Of a DNA stretch of 64,000 nucleotides, positions 15,104 to 28,300 are shown in pieces. Source of the stretch: Astropecten irregularis (lineage: Eukaryota > Echinodermata > Asteroidea > Paxillosida > Astropectinidae); assembly GCA_963971285.1 (NCBI GenBank), contig OZ020254.1:16026932-16090931 (forward strand), read 5' to 3'. Each line of letters starts with the position of its first letter. Positions within the stretch are counted from its first letter, which is position 1. The position numbers and the translations under genes were made by a program. Below the pieces are notes generated by a model that did no database searches, was not told the DNA's origin, and worked only from the letters and a program-made list of their open reading frames with translations.

Positions 15104-15865
15104 TCAGTATGATGAATTCGATTGGCTTGCTCTTGCTCTTAAAGAGACCAGGCGTTTCAAGGCCAACAATAGAACGCGATTTGATTGGACGCCTCGATAT
15201 GTCGACGCAGTGATTGGATAGAGATTAGGCAACGCGATATCAGTAACTGTATTATTGTCGATATCATTCTTATCTGTCCATGTCTTGCTCTTACTTGTCC
15301 TTTATATTAATAATAGGACGAAATATTAATATACACTATATCTTTCATCATATTCTTTAATTTCTTGTGGAAAATGGTCGTTTCGAGATATCAAACAGAA
15401 CATTTAGTAAACAGACAGACAAAAACATCTATTACAGCCTTATCCTTGGAAGGGACCCGTTGTATGTACTAATGATTGCAGATGCACGGAAAACAATGCA
15501 TCACAACGGATTATAGGCCCCACGTACATTTACACAACGGATGAAATGGTATGAAAACATAAAGACATGGCAGATTTGCTGCAAGGTAATAATATTACTG
15601 AAAAGTAATCATATTGACATTAAAAGTGCAAATAAAAGGCCAACCCCATTTAAAAAATATATGGATAATAAGGTAGATATATTCCCGAATTTAGATTTTT
15701 TTTTAATTTTATTTTGCCCCCCCCCCCCCCCCAGCCCAAAAGAAAAAGAGGAGAAAGAACTAAAATAAAGGACTAAAACCTATTTTTATTCAGACAGTGA
15801 CTTCATCTCTTTTTTGAAAATGTGGTGGCTCTGAAAAGAGCCGTTTTGATGTTTGCATTCAAGGT

Positions 15866-16195
<330 letters not shown>

Positions 16196-17022
16196 TTACG
16201 ATTCAGTATGACTTCACGAATGATGATGAGGATGCCAACCTCAACCATTATCTTCTTTTTGCGGACGCAGTAGGAAGCATTCGTGCAGTTAATCAAAACC
16301 GCAAATAACATGCTACGCATAATGATGGATTCTATAGTATTCTCGTCAAGATCTTCTAGCACAAGTGTTATCCCCATATTTCCACCATTGTCGTCGTCAT
16401 GGTTTAGTGCCATCAAAATCAAAACTATCCCCCCCCCCCCGACCATCGCCAGCAAAAGAAATTCTCCCTGCGTCCACAAATCAGCAGACGTGAATGCGAA
16501 CACCGTCCCGGCCCATCGTTCGTAAGTTTAACAAGACCATCCCAAAATAATAAAGAACGTAATAAGACATGCACTAAATTAATCATAAACCTAAGCACTG
16601 GAACGATAGAGACTGCGTGTAAAACTTATTGTTTACGGTACAAGGGACTGGCATGGTTGGATTGGACCGTTACGTTTATTGGGGGCGCTATACGCCGAAG
16701 GCGGTTGCCCGCTCTCGGTCGTAAAACGCACGAAAAACTCGGTGCGACCGTGAGGAACTTGAGACAAGTATTATATCCCGAATTATCATTATTTCTACCA
16801 CGAAGAGCCTTAAAATGTTACAATAAGTATTTCACACACAGAGACAAGTGCCCACCCACTCAAAAATGCCCAGGAGGTCTTACAAGTTTCATTAAAGTTA
16901 TGATGTAGAAGGATTGAGACAAAGATGAGACAAAGAGGCATACAGACAAGTTATACTCTTTTTTGAAAGTGTGGTGGCTCCGTTAGAGCCGTTTGGTTTG
17001 AAAATGTGTGCCGGTGCCGTTC

Positions 17023-17400
17023 TCATGTTGAACTTTTGGCTGTCTTCTTGGGCAGGAGGACAGCTTGGATGTTGGGAAGTACACCTCCTTGGGCGATCGT
17101 AACACCGCTCAACAGCTTGTTCAACTCTTCATCGTTACGAACGGCCAGTTGCAGGTGACGAGGATTGATCCTTGACTTTTTGTTGTCACGTGCAGCATTG
17201 CCAGCCAGCTCCAAGATCTCTGCCGTCAGGTACTCCATCACGGCTGCCAGGTAGACGGGGGCACCGGCTCCCACACGTTGGGCATAGTTACCCTTGCGCA
17301 AATACCGGTGGACACGACCGACTGGAAATTGAAGGCCCGCTCGTGCAGATCTGCTCTTGGCTTTGCTCCTAGCTTTGCCGCTCTTTCCACGTCCAGACAT
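17023..17400 (-). CDS. H2A: Histone H2A (unit 4)
   Basis: Same product as unit 1; variant stem-loop at 16976-16990. Confidence 0.98.
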   Translation of the reverse strand: MSGRGKSGKARSKAKSRSARAGLQFPVGRVHRYLRKGNYAQRVGAGAPVYLAAVMEYLTAEILELAGNAARDNKKSRINPRHLQLAVRNDEELNKLLSGVTIAQGGVLPNIQAVLLPKKTAKSST

Positions 17401-18245
17401 GATTAGACTGTTTTCTTCGAAAGTGATGGTAGAAGGAGTTGTATATCGAATGACCCCCTGAATGATTCGCACGGTTAATATAGCGTTGCGATGGATCGGG
17501 GAAGCAAGTCAAAGCAACCAATCACATTGCGGGAGTCAATCACGGATGGGTGCCCTCACTCAAGTTCGTCGGCGCCCCTGCATCTTCTGCCCCCCTCACG
17601 GGTGCATCTCTTGGCAAGCGGGAAAACATTAGTTATAACCATCAAAACGTATAGCATGAACCGCGTTGCACAGAACGCCCCGCTAATCGAATGTACTACA
17701 TCTGAAATGTTGATGGGTCTATGTCCCCCTCTTTTAGTTTTCTCTTTCCCGTGAACAACTTTATGTCCGTAGTTTATACATCTGCGTGTGTTTTAAAGCA
17801 TGAACAAGTAATCCTAAGAATAACTGGCGTAAACTTTGTATAGTCCACCGTTCAGATCTTAACTCATTAAGTCAACTATACTATCAGATAAAAAAAACAA
17901 ACTTGGCCGAACAATAATTGGAAACAGGTATCTTTTTCAAAATTGATTAATGTCCAATATTGAAAATGCCTTTTTTTTTGGCTGTTGATTTCCTATTATG
18001 AGATCCGATAAGATTGTGTTAATATAATTCCCTGAGAATTCATGCAATTGTTCCCAAATATATATAAGCCCGTCTGAAATAGCAACAATAAAGGGGGGGG
18101 GGGGGCGGGCATCTCATATCACATTATTAAACAAACAACTCAAGCAATAGTTATAAGAAAACTAGGACAGCAGTACATGTTTTATCTCTTTTTTGAAGTT
18201 GGGGTGGCTCTGAAAAGAGCCGGTTTGATTGATTCCTTCCGTGGT

Positions 18246-18614
18246 TTACTTGGAAGTCGTGTACTTGGTGACGGCCTTGGTGCCTTCGCTGACCGCGTGC
18301 TTGGCCAGTTCTCCTGGAAGGAGGAGACGGACGGCAGTCTGGACCTCTCGGCTGGAAATGGTGGACTTCTTGTTGTACAGTGCAAGACGGGATGACTCTG
18401 CAGCAATGCGCTCGAATATATCATTCACAAAACTGTTCATGATACTCATGGCGCGGCTTGAGATTCCTGTGTCGGGATGTACCTGCTTCATAACCTTGTA
18501 AATGTAGATGCCGTAACTCTCCTTACGACGTCGGCGTCTCTTTCTGTCTGTTCGAGCCGGAGCCTTGGTGTTTCCGGCTTTCTTCTGGCCCTTTCCGCTA
18601 ACTTTAGGAGGCAT
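18246..18614 (-). CDS. H2B: Histone H2B (unit 5)
   Basis: Protein identical to unit 2; stem-loop at 18206-18221. Confidence 0.98.
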   Translation of the reverse strand: MPPKVSGKGQKKAGNTKAPARTDRKRRRRRKESYGIYIYKVMKQVHPDTGISSRAMSIMNSFVNDIFERIAAESSRLALYNKKSTISSREVQTAVRLLLPGELAKHAVSEGTKAVTKYTTSK

Positions 18615-19416
18615 GGTGGTTTCTGCAATGCTTGGAGAGTAGAAAACGAATGATGGTCCACTGAGCCGCACCTAGCTTTTATGCACTTGGCTTGGGATTC
18701 TGGAAATTCTGGTGCATTGTTTAAATTTCTAGAGTGCGGGAACTTGCGTATCGTTTACTCACTGATCCGTTGCAGAATGCAGGACAACGCAAAGCCTGTC
18801 ACTCATTGGTCGTCAAGCGAGAGGCGATGGAGAAAAGTTATACATGTCATATTTTCAAAATTGTTCCAGGTCGTTTATCGAAGAGAAGAATTAGATGGAT
18901 AGAAATTTCAACAGGCAGGAGAGGGTCTTGAATTGCCTTCCGAGTTTCCACGTTAATGATATAAATTATCTCAGAAACACCGAATGTTTTCATGGTTACA
19001 TGGAATTCAACGATAGACTTTCAAGGAAACTTGAAATTCAATGTTAATGTATCTCAGTAATACGAAAAGTTATCTGAAGTCATCTTAGTGATACTGAATT
19101 CAATTATTTGTTATCAATGCATTGCATGTTCCTAAAACTACTTATACCTGACAATGGACAGGCTTTGATAAAATATGTATTTAAAAACTGGCCTAGTACC
19201 CATGTGGACTATAACCCGGGACGACCAAATCAACAACCTAAGCCCAAATAAAAATGCATGTAATAATAATATGTATAAAGCTAGATTGAATAACTGTTAT
19301 TTATATCGGCATAATTTATATAAGCAACAACGTTTCAGGGACAGACATATCAGACTCTCTTTTGAAGAAGTGGTGGCTCTGAAAAGAGCCGTTAGGTTTA
19401 TTTTGGGTTTCCAGAT

Positions 19417-19839
<423 letters not shown>

Positions 19840-20601
19840 TCAGTATGATGAATTCGATTGGCTTGCTCTTGCTCTTAAAGAGACCAGGCGTTTCAAGGCC
19901 AACAATAGAACGCGATTTGATTGGACGCCTCGATATGTCGACGCTGTGATTGGATAGAGATTAGGCAACGCGATATCAGTAACTGTATTATTGTCGATAT
20001 CATTCTTATCTGTCCATGTCTTGCTCTTACTTGTCCTTTATATTAATAATAGGACGAAATATTAATATACACTATATCTTTCATCATATTCTTTAATTTC
20101 TTGTGGAAAATGGTCGTTTCGAGATATCAAACAGAACATTTAGTAAACAGACAGACAAAAACATCTATTACAGCCTTATCCTTGGAAGGGACCCGTTGTA
20201 TGTACTAATGATTGCAGATGCACGGAAAACAATGCATCACAACGGATTATAGGCCCCACGTACATTTACACAACGGATGAAATGGTATGAAAACATAAAG
20301 ACATGGCAGATTTGCTGCAAGGTAATAATATTACTGAAAAGTAATCATATTGACATTAAAAGTGCAAATAAAAGGCCAACCCCATTTAAAAAATATATGG
20401 ATAATAAGGTAGATATATTCCCGAATTTAGATTTTTTTTTAATTTTATTTTGCCCCCCCCCCCCCCCCAGCCCAAAAGAAAAAGAGGAGAAAGAACTAAA
20501 ATAAAGGACTAAAACCTATTTTTATTCAGACAGTGACTTCATCTCTTTTTTGAAAATGTGGTGGCTCTGAAAAGAGCCGTTTTGATGTTTGCATTCAAGG
20601 T

Positions 20602-20931
<330 letters not shown>

Positions 20932-21758
20932 TTACGATTCAGTATGACTTCACGAATGATGATGAGGATGCCAACCTCAACCATTATCTTCTTTTTGCGG
21001 ACGCAGTAGGAAGCATTCGTGCAGTTAATCAAAACCGCAAATAACATGCTACGCATAATGATGGATTCTATAGTATTCTCGTCAAGATCTTCTAGCACAA
21101 GTGTTATCCCCATATTTCCACCATTGTCGTCGTCATGGTTTAGTGCCATCAAAATCAAAACTATCCCCCCCCCCCCGACCATCGCCAGCAAAAGAAATTC
21201 TCCCTGCGTCCACAAATCAGCAGACGTGAATGCGAACACCGTCCCGGCCCATCGTTCGTAAGTTTAACAAGACCATCCCAAAATAATAAAGAACGTAATA
21301 AGACATGCACTAAATTAATCATAAACCTAAGCACTGGAACGATAGAGACTGCGTGTAAAACTTATTGTTTACGGTACAAGGGACTGGCATGGTTGGATTG
21401 GACCGTTACGTTTATTGGGGGCGCTATACGCCGAAGGCGGTTGCCCGCTCTCGGTCGTAAAACGCACGAAAAACTCGGTGCGACCGTGAGGAACTTGAGA
21501 CAAGTATTATATCCCGAATTATCATTATTTCTACCACGAAGAGCCTTAAAATGTTACAATAAGTATTTCACACACAGAGACAAGTGCCCACCCACTCAAA
21601 AATGCCCAGGAGGTCTTACAAGTTTCATTAAAGTTATGATGTAGAAGGATTGAGACAAAGATGAGACAAAGAGGCATACAGACAAGTTATACTCTTTTTT
21701 GAAAGTGTGGTGGCTCCGTTAGAGCCGTTTGGTTTGAAAATGTGTGCCGGTGCCGTTC

Positions 21759-22136
21759 TCATGTTGAACTTTTGGCTGTCTTCTTGGGCAGGAGGACAGC
21801 TTGGATGTTGGGAAGTACACCTCCTTGGGCGATCGTAACACCGCTCAACAGCTTGTTCAACTCTTCATCGTTACGAACGGCCAGTTGCAGGTGACGAGGA
21901 TTGATCCTTGACTTTTTGTTGTCACGTGCAGCATTGCCAGCCAGCTCCAAGATCTCTGCCGTCAGGTACTCCATCACGGCTGCCAGGTAGACGGGGGCAC
22001 CGGCTCCCACACGTTGGGCATAGTTACCCTTGCGCAAATACCGGTGGACACGACCGACTGGAAATTGAAGGCCCGCTCGTGCAGATCTGCTCTTGGCTTT
22101 GCTCCTAGCTTTGCCGCTCTTTCCACGTCCAGACAT
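21759..22136 (-). CDS. H2A: Histone H2A (unit 5)
   Basis: Same product as unit 1; variant stem-loop at 21712-21726. Confidence 0.98.
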   Translation of the reverse strand: MSGRGKSGKARSKAKSRSARAGLQFPVGRVHRYLRKGNYAQRVGAGAPVYLAAVMEYLTAEILELAGNAARDNKKSRINPRHLQLAVRNDEELNKLLSGVTIAQGGVLPNIQAVLLPKKTAKSST

Positions 22137-22981
22137 GATTAGACTGTTTTCTTCGAAAGTGATGGTAGAAGGAGTTGTATATCGAATGACCCCCTGAATG
22201 ATTCGCACGGTTAATATAGCGTTGCGATGGATCGGGGAAGCAAGTCAAAGCAACCAATCACATTGCGGGAGTCAATCACGGATGGGTGCCCTCACTCAAG
22301 TTCGTCGGCGCCCCTGCATCTTCTGCCCCCCTCACGGGTGCATCTCTTGGCAAGCGGGAAAACATTAGTTATAACCATCAAAACGTATAGCATGAACCGC
22401 GTTGCACAGAACGCCCCGCTAATCGAATGTACTACATCTGAAATGTTGATGGGTCTATGTCCCCCTCTTTTAGTTTTCTCTTTCCCGTGAACAACTTTAT
22501 GTCCGTAGTTTATACATCTGCGTGTGTTTTAAAGCATGAACAAGTAATCCTAAGAATAACTGGCGTAAACTTTGTATAGTCCACCGTTCAGATCTTAACT
22601 CATTAAGTCAACTATACTATCAGATAAAAAAAACAAACTTGGCCGAACAATAATTGGAAACAGGTATCTTTTTCAAAATTGATTAATGTCCAATATTGAA
22701 AATGCCTTTTTTTTTGGCTGTTGATTTCCTATTATGAGATCCGATAAGATTGTGTTAATATAATTCCCTGAGAATTCATGCAATTGTTCCCAAATATATA
22801 TAAGCCCGTCTGAAATAGCAACAATAAAGGGGGGGGGGGGGCGGGCATCTCATATCACATTATTAAACAAACAACTCAAGCAATAGTTATAAGAAAACTA
22901 GGACAGCAGTACATGTTTTATCTCTTTTTTGAAGTTGGGGTGGCTCTGAAAAGAGCCGGTTTGATTGATTCCTTCCGTGGT

Positions 22982-23350
22982 TTACTTGGAAGTCGTGTAC
23001 TTGGTGACGGCCTTGGTGCCTTCGCTGACCGCGTGCTTGGCCAGTTCTCCTGGAAGGAGGAGACGGACGGCAGTCTGGACCTCTCGGCTGGAAATGGTGG
23101 ACTTCTTGTTGTACAGTGCAAGACGGGATGACTCTGCAGCAATGCGCTCGAATATATCATTCACAAAACTGTTCATGATACTCATGGCGCGGCTTGAGAT
23201 TCCTGTGTCGGGATGTACCTGCTTCATAACCTTGTAAATGTAGATGCCGTAACTCTCCTTACGACGTCGGCGTCTCTTTCTGTCTGTTCGAGCCGGAGCC
23301 TTGGTGTTTCCGGCTTTCTTCTGGCCCTTTCCGCTAACTTTAGGAGGCAT
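22982..23350 (-). CDS. H2B: Histone H2B (unit 6, last gene of the array)
   Basis: Intact 122-residue H2B with stem-loop (22942-22957) and TATA box (complement at 23412-23420). Unit homology ends at 23456, only about 36 bp beyond the TATA box, so the distal upstream sequence of the other H2B copies is replaced by unique flank. It is the most 5' gene in the transcription direction of this cluster end. Confidence 0.97.
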   Translation of the reverse strand: MPPKVSGKGQKKAGNTKAPARTDRKRRRRRKESYGIYIYKVMKQVHPDTGISSRAMSIMNSFVNDIFERIAAESSRLALYNKKSTISSREVQTAVRLLLPGELAKHAVSEGTKAVTKYTTSK

Positions 23351-23456
23351 GGTGGTTTCTGCAATGCTTGGAGAGTAGAAAACGAATGATGGTCCACTGA
23401 GCCGCACCTAGCTTTTATGCACTTGGCTTGGGATTCTGGAAATTCTGGTGCATTGT

Positions 23457-24389
23457 GGTGCAAAAAACATCCCTCTGCAAAGCGGCTGAAATAGACCCAC
23501 TTTCTCACCCAATTGCATCAAAAATGGTCACAAATGGAAGCCCAGAGTCCAGGCAGGAGTTCCAGTGCCATATTTCTTCAATCCTTCATTTTCATAGCTC
23601 TCACAACTGTCTTATTTAAAATATATTGAGTGCTTAACTTTTATTAATGAGCTCGGCGGACGGATTTTGGCACTATTTACTGGTACTGGTATGTTTCCCT
23701 ATGTTCTGTATTATTATTTGAATGGATGCATGCATAGGCTGTATAGTTGAAGACATAGATTGAGACCTCCTTTTATTGTATGTATTCTAGGTTTGTGCAT
23801 TCTCAATTGGAATAGTGGGCTCAATGCAATACGCGGCTAGCTTCAGTCAGTTCACGTCAATGACATGACCTCATACAGTGAACGTGTGTGGATAAACAAG
23901 CATCGATCGACCAAATTTGATGTGACGAGGTAAGTGTGTATTTCAAGTTCTATTTATGCAGTAATTTCCAACTTTGTTTTGTCAGTTGTTTAATGCCAAT
24001 GTTTTTAATCCTTTTATTGTGGCAGTTGAATCAATCCTGCATGAAGTATGGATTGTTTCGCTTACGGGAAAGTGGGAAACTGACTACAGACTAGGCCCAA
24101 CTTTGTTTCGTGATTCTGAAAAAATGTCGGGCAATCGATCAACATTTGGCGCCAGTTTTAATATTGTTAGAATCATCCCGCCATGCATTCTCGGAAAGGT
24201 CTAACTGTATGTGCATTGTCTCTGAAGGTGGAGCAATAACCAGACTGTAAATCTCAGCCGTGAATTACAGAGGTCCATGTTTTTCTTAACATTTTCATGG
24301 AAAAGAGATCCACTGAGTGATAGGAACTTGAATTCCACTTACTGGCACTGTACTGACGGCCATCACTTGTGCACAAACCTATGGGACCG
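23457..24389 (+). other. Array flank; possible 5' UTR exon of FANCI
   Basis: Unique sequence between the histone array and the first intronic element. No convincing protein-coding frame. A good splice donor (GAG then GTAAGTG) sits at 23930, and the first FANCI coding exon is preceded by an acceptor at 25270-25271. A non-coding first exon ending at 23929 is therefore plausible but unproven. No TATA box recognised. Confidence 0.3.
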
Positions 24390-24734
24390 ACAGAGGGCGT
24401 TATGAGAAAAATGGCTACCGCTGCATTCCAAGTGTATCATTGTAGGGGGTTAGTGTCTTTTACGCCACTCATATTATTTTCAGTATTTATTTAGTTTCTT
24501 GTGTACCAAAATGAGATTTGTTCGCAAAGGAAAGAATTCCACTAACGGCCATGACGGAAACAGGGTTATTTCCTCCAAGAGTTAACTTATTTGATGCAAG
24601 TCAAAATGAACTTCAATCTCAGGAGTGAAAACTGGTGTAGCTTATATCTAAAAAGCAATTTTTTCATGTTTTTTGGACCTACAATTATACACTTCGAATG
24701 CAGCAGTAGCCATTTTTATCAAAACGCCCTCTGT
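24390..24734. repeat. MITE-like element with ~55-bp inverted ends
   Basis: The ends begin ACAGAGGGCGTT and finish with its imperfect complement AACGCCCTCTGT. The arms stay similar for about 55 bp (ATGGCTAC and TGCATTC/GAATGCA segments). No coding capacity. Confidence 0.7.
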
Positions 24735-24953
24735 TCAGGGGCGGATCTAGCTTTTTGGTAAGGGGGGGGTTTACCCAGAGTGAATTTTTCTAGAGGCGGG
24801 TGGGGGTAGGTGTGTAGTCAAATCGAAAATTGTTTTCCGAATGTTTTTTTCAAGAAGCAGAAATCGTGTTCTGTACGACTTTCATTGTTGAGTCATAGTT
24901 TTTCGGTTATCATTTGCGAAGTTCTGAAGACTGCACATTACTAAAATACCCAT

Positions 24954-25161
24954 ATGGGAAATCAAAGATCACTTGGGGACAGGGCATTTGTGTATGCTGC
25001 TCCCAAACTGTGGAATAATCTTCCTGTTTCTGTTCAGCAGGCTAACTCTCTAGATCAGTTCAAGACCATGTTAAAGACCAATTTATTCGATGCTAATTAG
25101 GATTTTGTAATGCGCAGTAGTAGCTGCGCAATATAAATGTCCTTTATTATTATTATTATTG
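24954..25161 (+). mobile_element. 3' tail of a CR1/L2-like non-LTR retrotransposon
   Basis: An open 48-codon stretch (24954-25100) carries the motif APKLWNNLP followed by SLDQFKTMLKTNLF and a stop. This is the typical C-terminal end of CR1/L2-type ORF2 reverse transcriptases. A short 3' UTR and a (TTA)n tail follow (25143-25160), as in that superfamily. The copy is severely 5'-truncated and inactive. Confidence 0.75.
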
Positions 25162-25300
25162 CTGTTATAGTCTAACATGTCTAAAGAATACATCGTGCAA
25201 AAATAAACTTGCACCTTTGAATTCTACCATGGACATTCATTTTTGTCTTGTGTTTTGTATCCATTACACAGATGATGAGGACTTGAGTTGCTTGGCAATA

Positions 25301-25390
25301 ATGAATCTCAGCAGGAATATACTGGATCTAGGTGATAACAGAGACAATGATGGACTGATGAAATGCATTCAAACTACAACACATGACCAG
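25301..25390 (+). CDS. FANCI: FANCI coding exon 1
   Basis: Starts at the ATG of [10 protein letters not shown], the position expected from family N-termini, and ends in phase 0 at CAG|GTAAAT. The exon itself probably begins at 25272 after an AG acceptor, which adds a 29-nt leader containing a short out-of-frame ATG. The 30 residues continue without gap into exon 2 on alignment with human FANCI. Confidence 0.85.
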
Positions 25391-28300
25391 GTAAATAATC
25401 AATACCCATATACACGATGTGCAGTGCCTATTGTGACATTGCTGTGTATTACATAAATTACATTTTCAGCTCATTTGTGATGATTAGCAGATGTAGTTTC
25501 TCAGTGCTGTGTTCTGGGCCAATTTCATAAAACTGTTAAGCACAAAAATTGGCTAAGCATGACATTTCTGTCTTAATAAAAACAGGGTTAACAACCAAAT
25601 TTTCATGTGTTGTGTATCACTTGTGATTGTTCTTTGGCTGTTGTTCGCTGACCATGAATATCAAATGGAATTTTCAATGCTGGTTTCTTTTATTGGGCGA
25701 GACATTTTTGTGCTAAGCAAATTGTTGTGCTTAACAGTTTTATGAAATTGGCCCCTGGACAATCATTACTTTCAGTCAGAATTCAGCTACCACAACAGAG
25801 TAATACTGTAAAGATTTGTGAAATACATGTACAGTGTGCTTCGTGACATTTATTATATATGCATGATAAAGAGATTCTACAAATGTTATTAAATCTGGTG
25901 AAAGTCCCACATACCTACATGTACATGTACCACACAAGACAAGAGCTGTGTACCTCACATTACCACAATCTCCACTGGGGGACTGTATCATAAACATGAT
26001 GAACCATGCATTATCCCACATAAACCACACTGTGGTGTATATGGTGGTATTCATGACCAATACCACAGGAAAAACCATGTATGGTAAACTGTGTTGTGAA
26101 GGTAGTAGTATGAAAAGGGGGTTATCATTCCAAACCCCATTTTCACTCACTCCACTCCACATTTAACTGCCACATTCAAAATAGATTTCATCTCGCCAAT
26201 TTTCACCCCCCATTTCACAAATCTCAAAATATCCAAAATCAAAATCAAAATGCCTCATTTTATCGCGAAAAAAAAAATGTTGTAAATTTAAAAAGTTGTA
26301 GATTGGAATGTGAAAAAAAATGAGAAAATTAAATAATTTTATTTTATATTATTATAAATAAGATGGAACAAAACAAAACAATAAAACATACATACTTTGT
26401 AACTGAAAAACATGATCTATATAAAAACGCAGATAAAAGTGAATATAATCATTATGGGTTGTTTAATGAGAAAAATTTAATAATAAATCCAGTGATTAAA
26501 ACTTCACAAGAAGTAGTAGAATGTGCTAAATCAAAAATTACTTATAAACATGATGATAAAGAATGTAATTTAATTTTTATGTTACCAACAAATTTTTGTT
26601 TTGGAATAAATACAATTAATACTTTTGGTGAAGAAAAAAATCCAGACAACACAACTGGCTATCAAATTGTATATAATTTACAAAATGATTGTGATGAAAT
26701 TGTTAAATACTTTGATAAAATGAGATGTACAGTAACTAAATATATTGAATCTGATAAAGATAAAAATATACCAAAAATAACCAGAACTATGTATATAAAC
26801 ATGGGAAAACAAAGTGTTAAACCAATTTATGATGATAAAAACAAAAAAATGTATATTAAACTTAAATCATATGGAAAAGGAAATCAATTAAAACAATATA
26901 CAAAATTGTTTGATTCTAAAAAGAAAAAGATTGATAACATCGATGAATATATGAATAAATCATGTAAAGTTACACCTGTTCTCATCTGTAATGATATATT
27001 TTTTGGTTCTCATGGAAATAGTGGATTTGGTGCAAGTATCAGATTTAAATTAGAACAAGCTTTTATTAGGCAATATGAAAGTATACAAATCCCCACTAAT
27101 GTCATGTTTGATATTGAAGATATTGATGACTAAATCTAGAATATAAAAAAGAAAGCCAAAAAAAATAACAAAAAAATTATCATTTTTATTTACACACTAA
27201 ATTAAGCCACATCCAAATTAGGATGTGGCTTTTTTTTTACGTCGTATGCATGTACACTACTCATATGCACTTGACAATGCACTAAAGGTTATTTACCTTA
27301 AGTGTATACACAACACTCGCTTGAAAAAACAGCCATTCAATGTCACGCGTGGTTGTCCCCAGCGTAAACAGGGTTTTTGTTATTCAAATTTCATTCATGA
27401 CTGAACGTAGTGTAAAACGCTTAGTCATCTGCTGACACAAAGGTTAAATTCCTAAAAGCGCTCGGTTTTGTTATTGAAATATAACACATGACTGAACCTG
27501 TGTAAACCGTCACAATCACAGTCAAACACCCCTCAAAAAATAGACTCGTCCTTTGTGTCGTCATCGTTGTTATTGCACCATTTCGAGTATAATATATATC
27601 AAATTAAAAAACCATTTTCAGTCGGGGCTGGGAGGATAGCCCAGTGGATAAGCTCGGCGGTTTGCAACCATGGGGTACCGGGTTCGACGCACGGTCTGTA
27701 AAATTGAAATTAACATAACAAAAAATATGAATAAAAAATAGAAAAAGAAAAAATGTTTCTCGTTGAATATTTGATGTGGGTATTTAATAAGAAACATAAA
27801 AAACAATATCCTGACATAAAAAAACATGAAAAAAAAATAGAAAAAGAAAGAAAATGTTTCTCGTTGAATATTTGGGGTGATATTTAATAAGAAACATAAA
27901 AAACAATATCCTGACATAAAAAAACCTTTAAACTTTGAACCCGGTACCCCAAAAAAGGGGGTCAATAGTGTTGTTGGCCCTCTTTGATGAGTTTAAGGCA
28001 TAGACCCCGGCCCCTTTACACTCTTTATAAAAACGCCCACGCATTCTGAGTAAAGTATTGGGTGAAAAAAAAAATGATTCAGTAAAAAAAAAAAAATAAT
28101 AATTAATTAATTTTTTTTAAATATAAATGGATGAGATAGGTATGTGCACTCACAACATCATGATTGATGAAGACAAAGACGAGTATTATTGCAACAAGTG
28201 TGGATTAATTATAGGTTATAGTCTCATGGATTATTCTACGGAAAATATTAATGGAAAGTATAATCAGAGATTTTTCTATAAAAAAACAAAGGCTTCTATA

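Noticed and set aside
24735..24830. GGGGCGGATCTAGC and following G-rich stretch as a separate mobile element end
   Set aside because: Looks like a common repeat terminus, but no matching second end could be found nearby.
27733..27926. Direct repeats considered as a CRISPR-like array
   Set aside because: Only two long units with no spacers; eukaryotic mobile element context.
27618..27965. 115-codon minus-strand frame with repeated phenylalanine runs
   Set aside because: It is the translation of the AT-rich tandem repeat and inverted repeat; no promoter motif.
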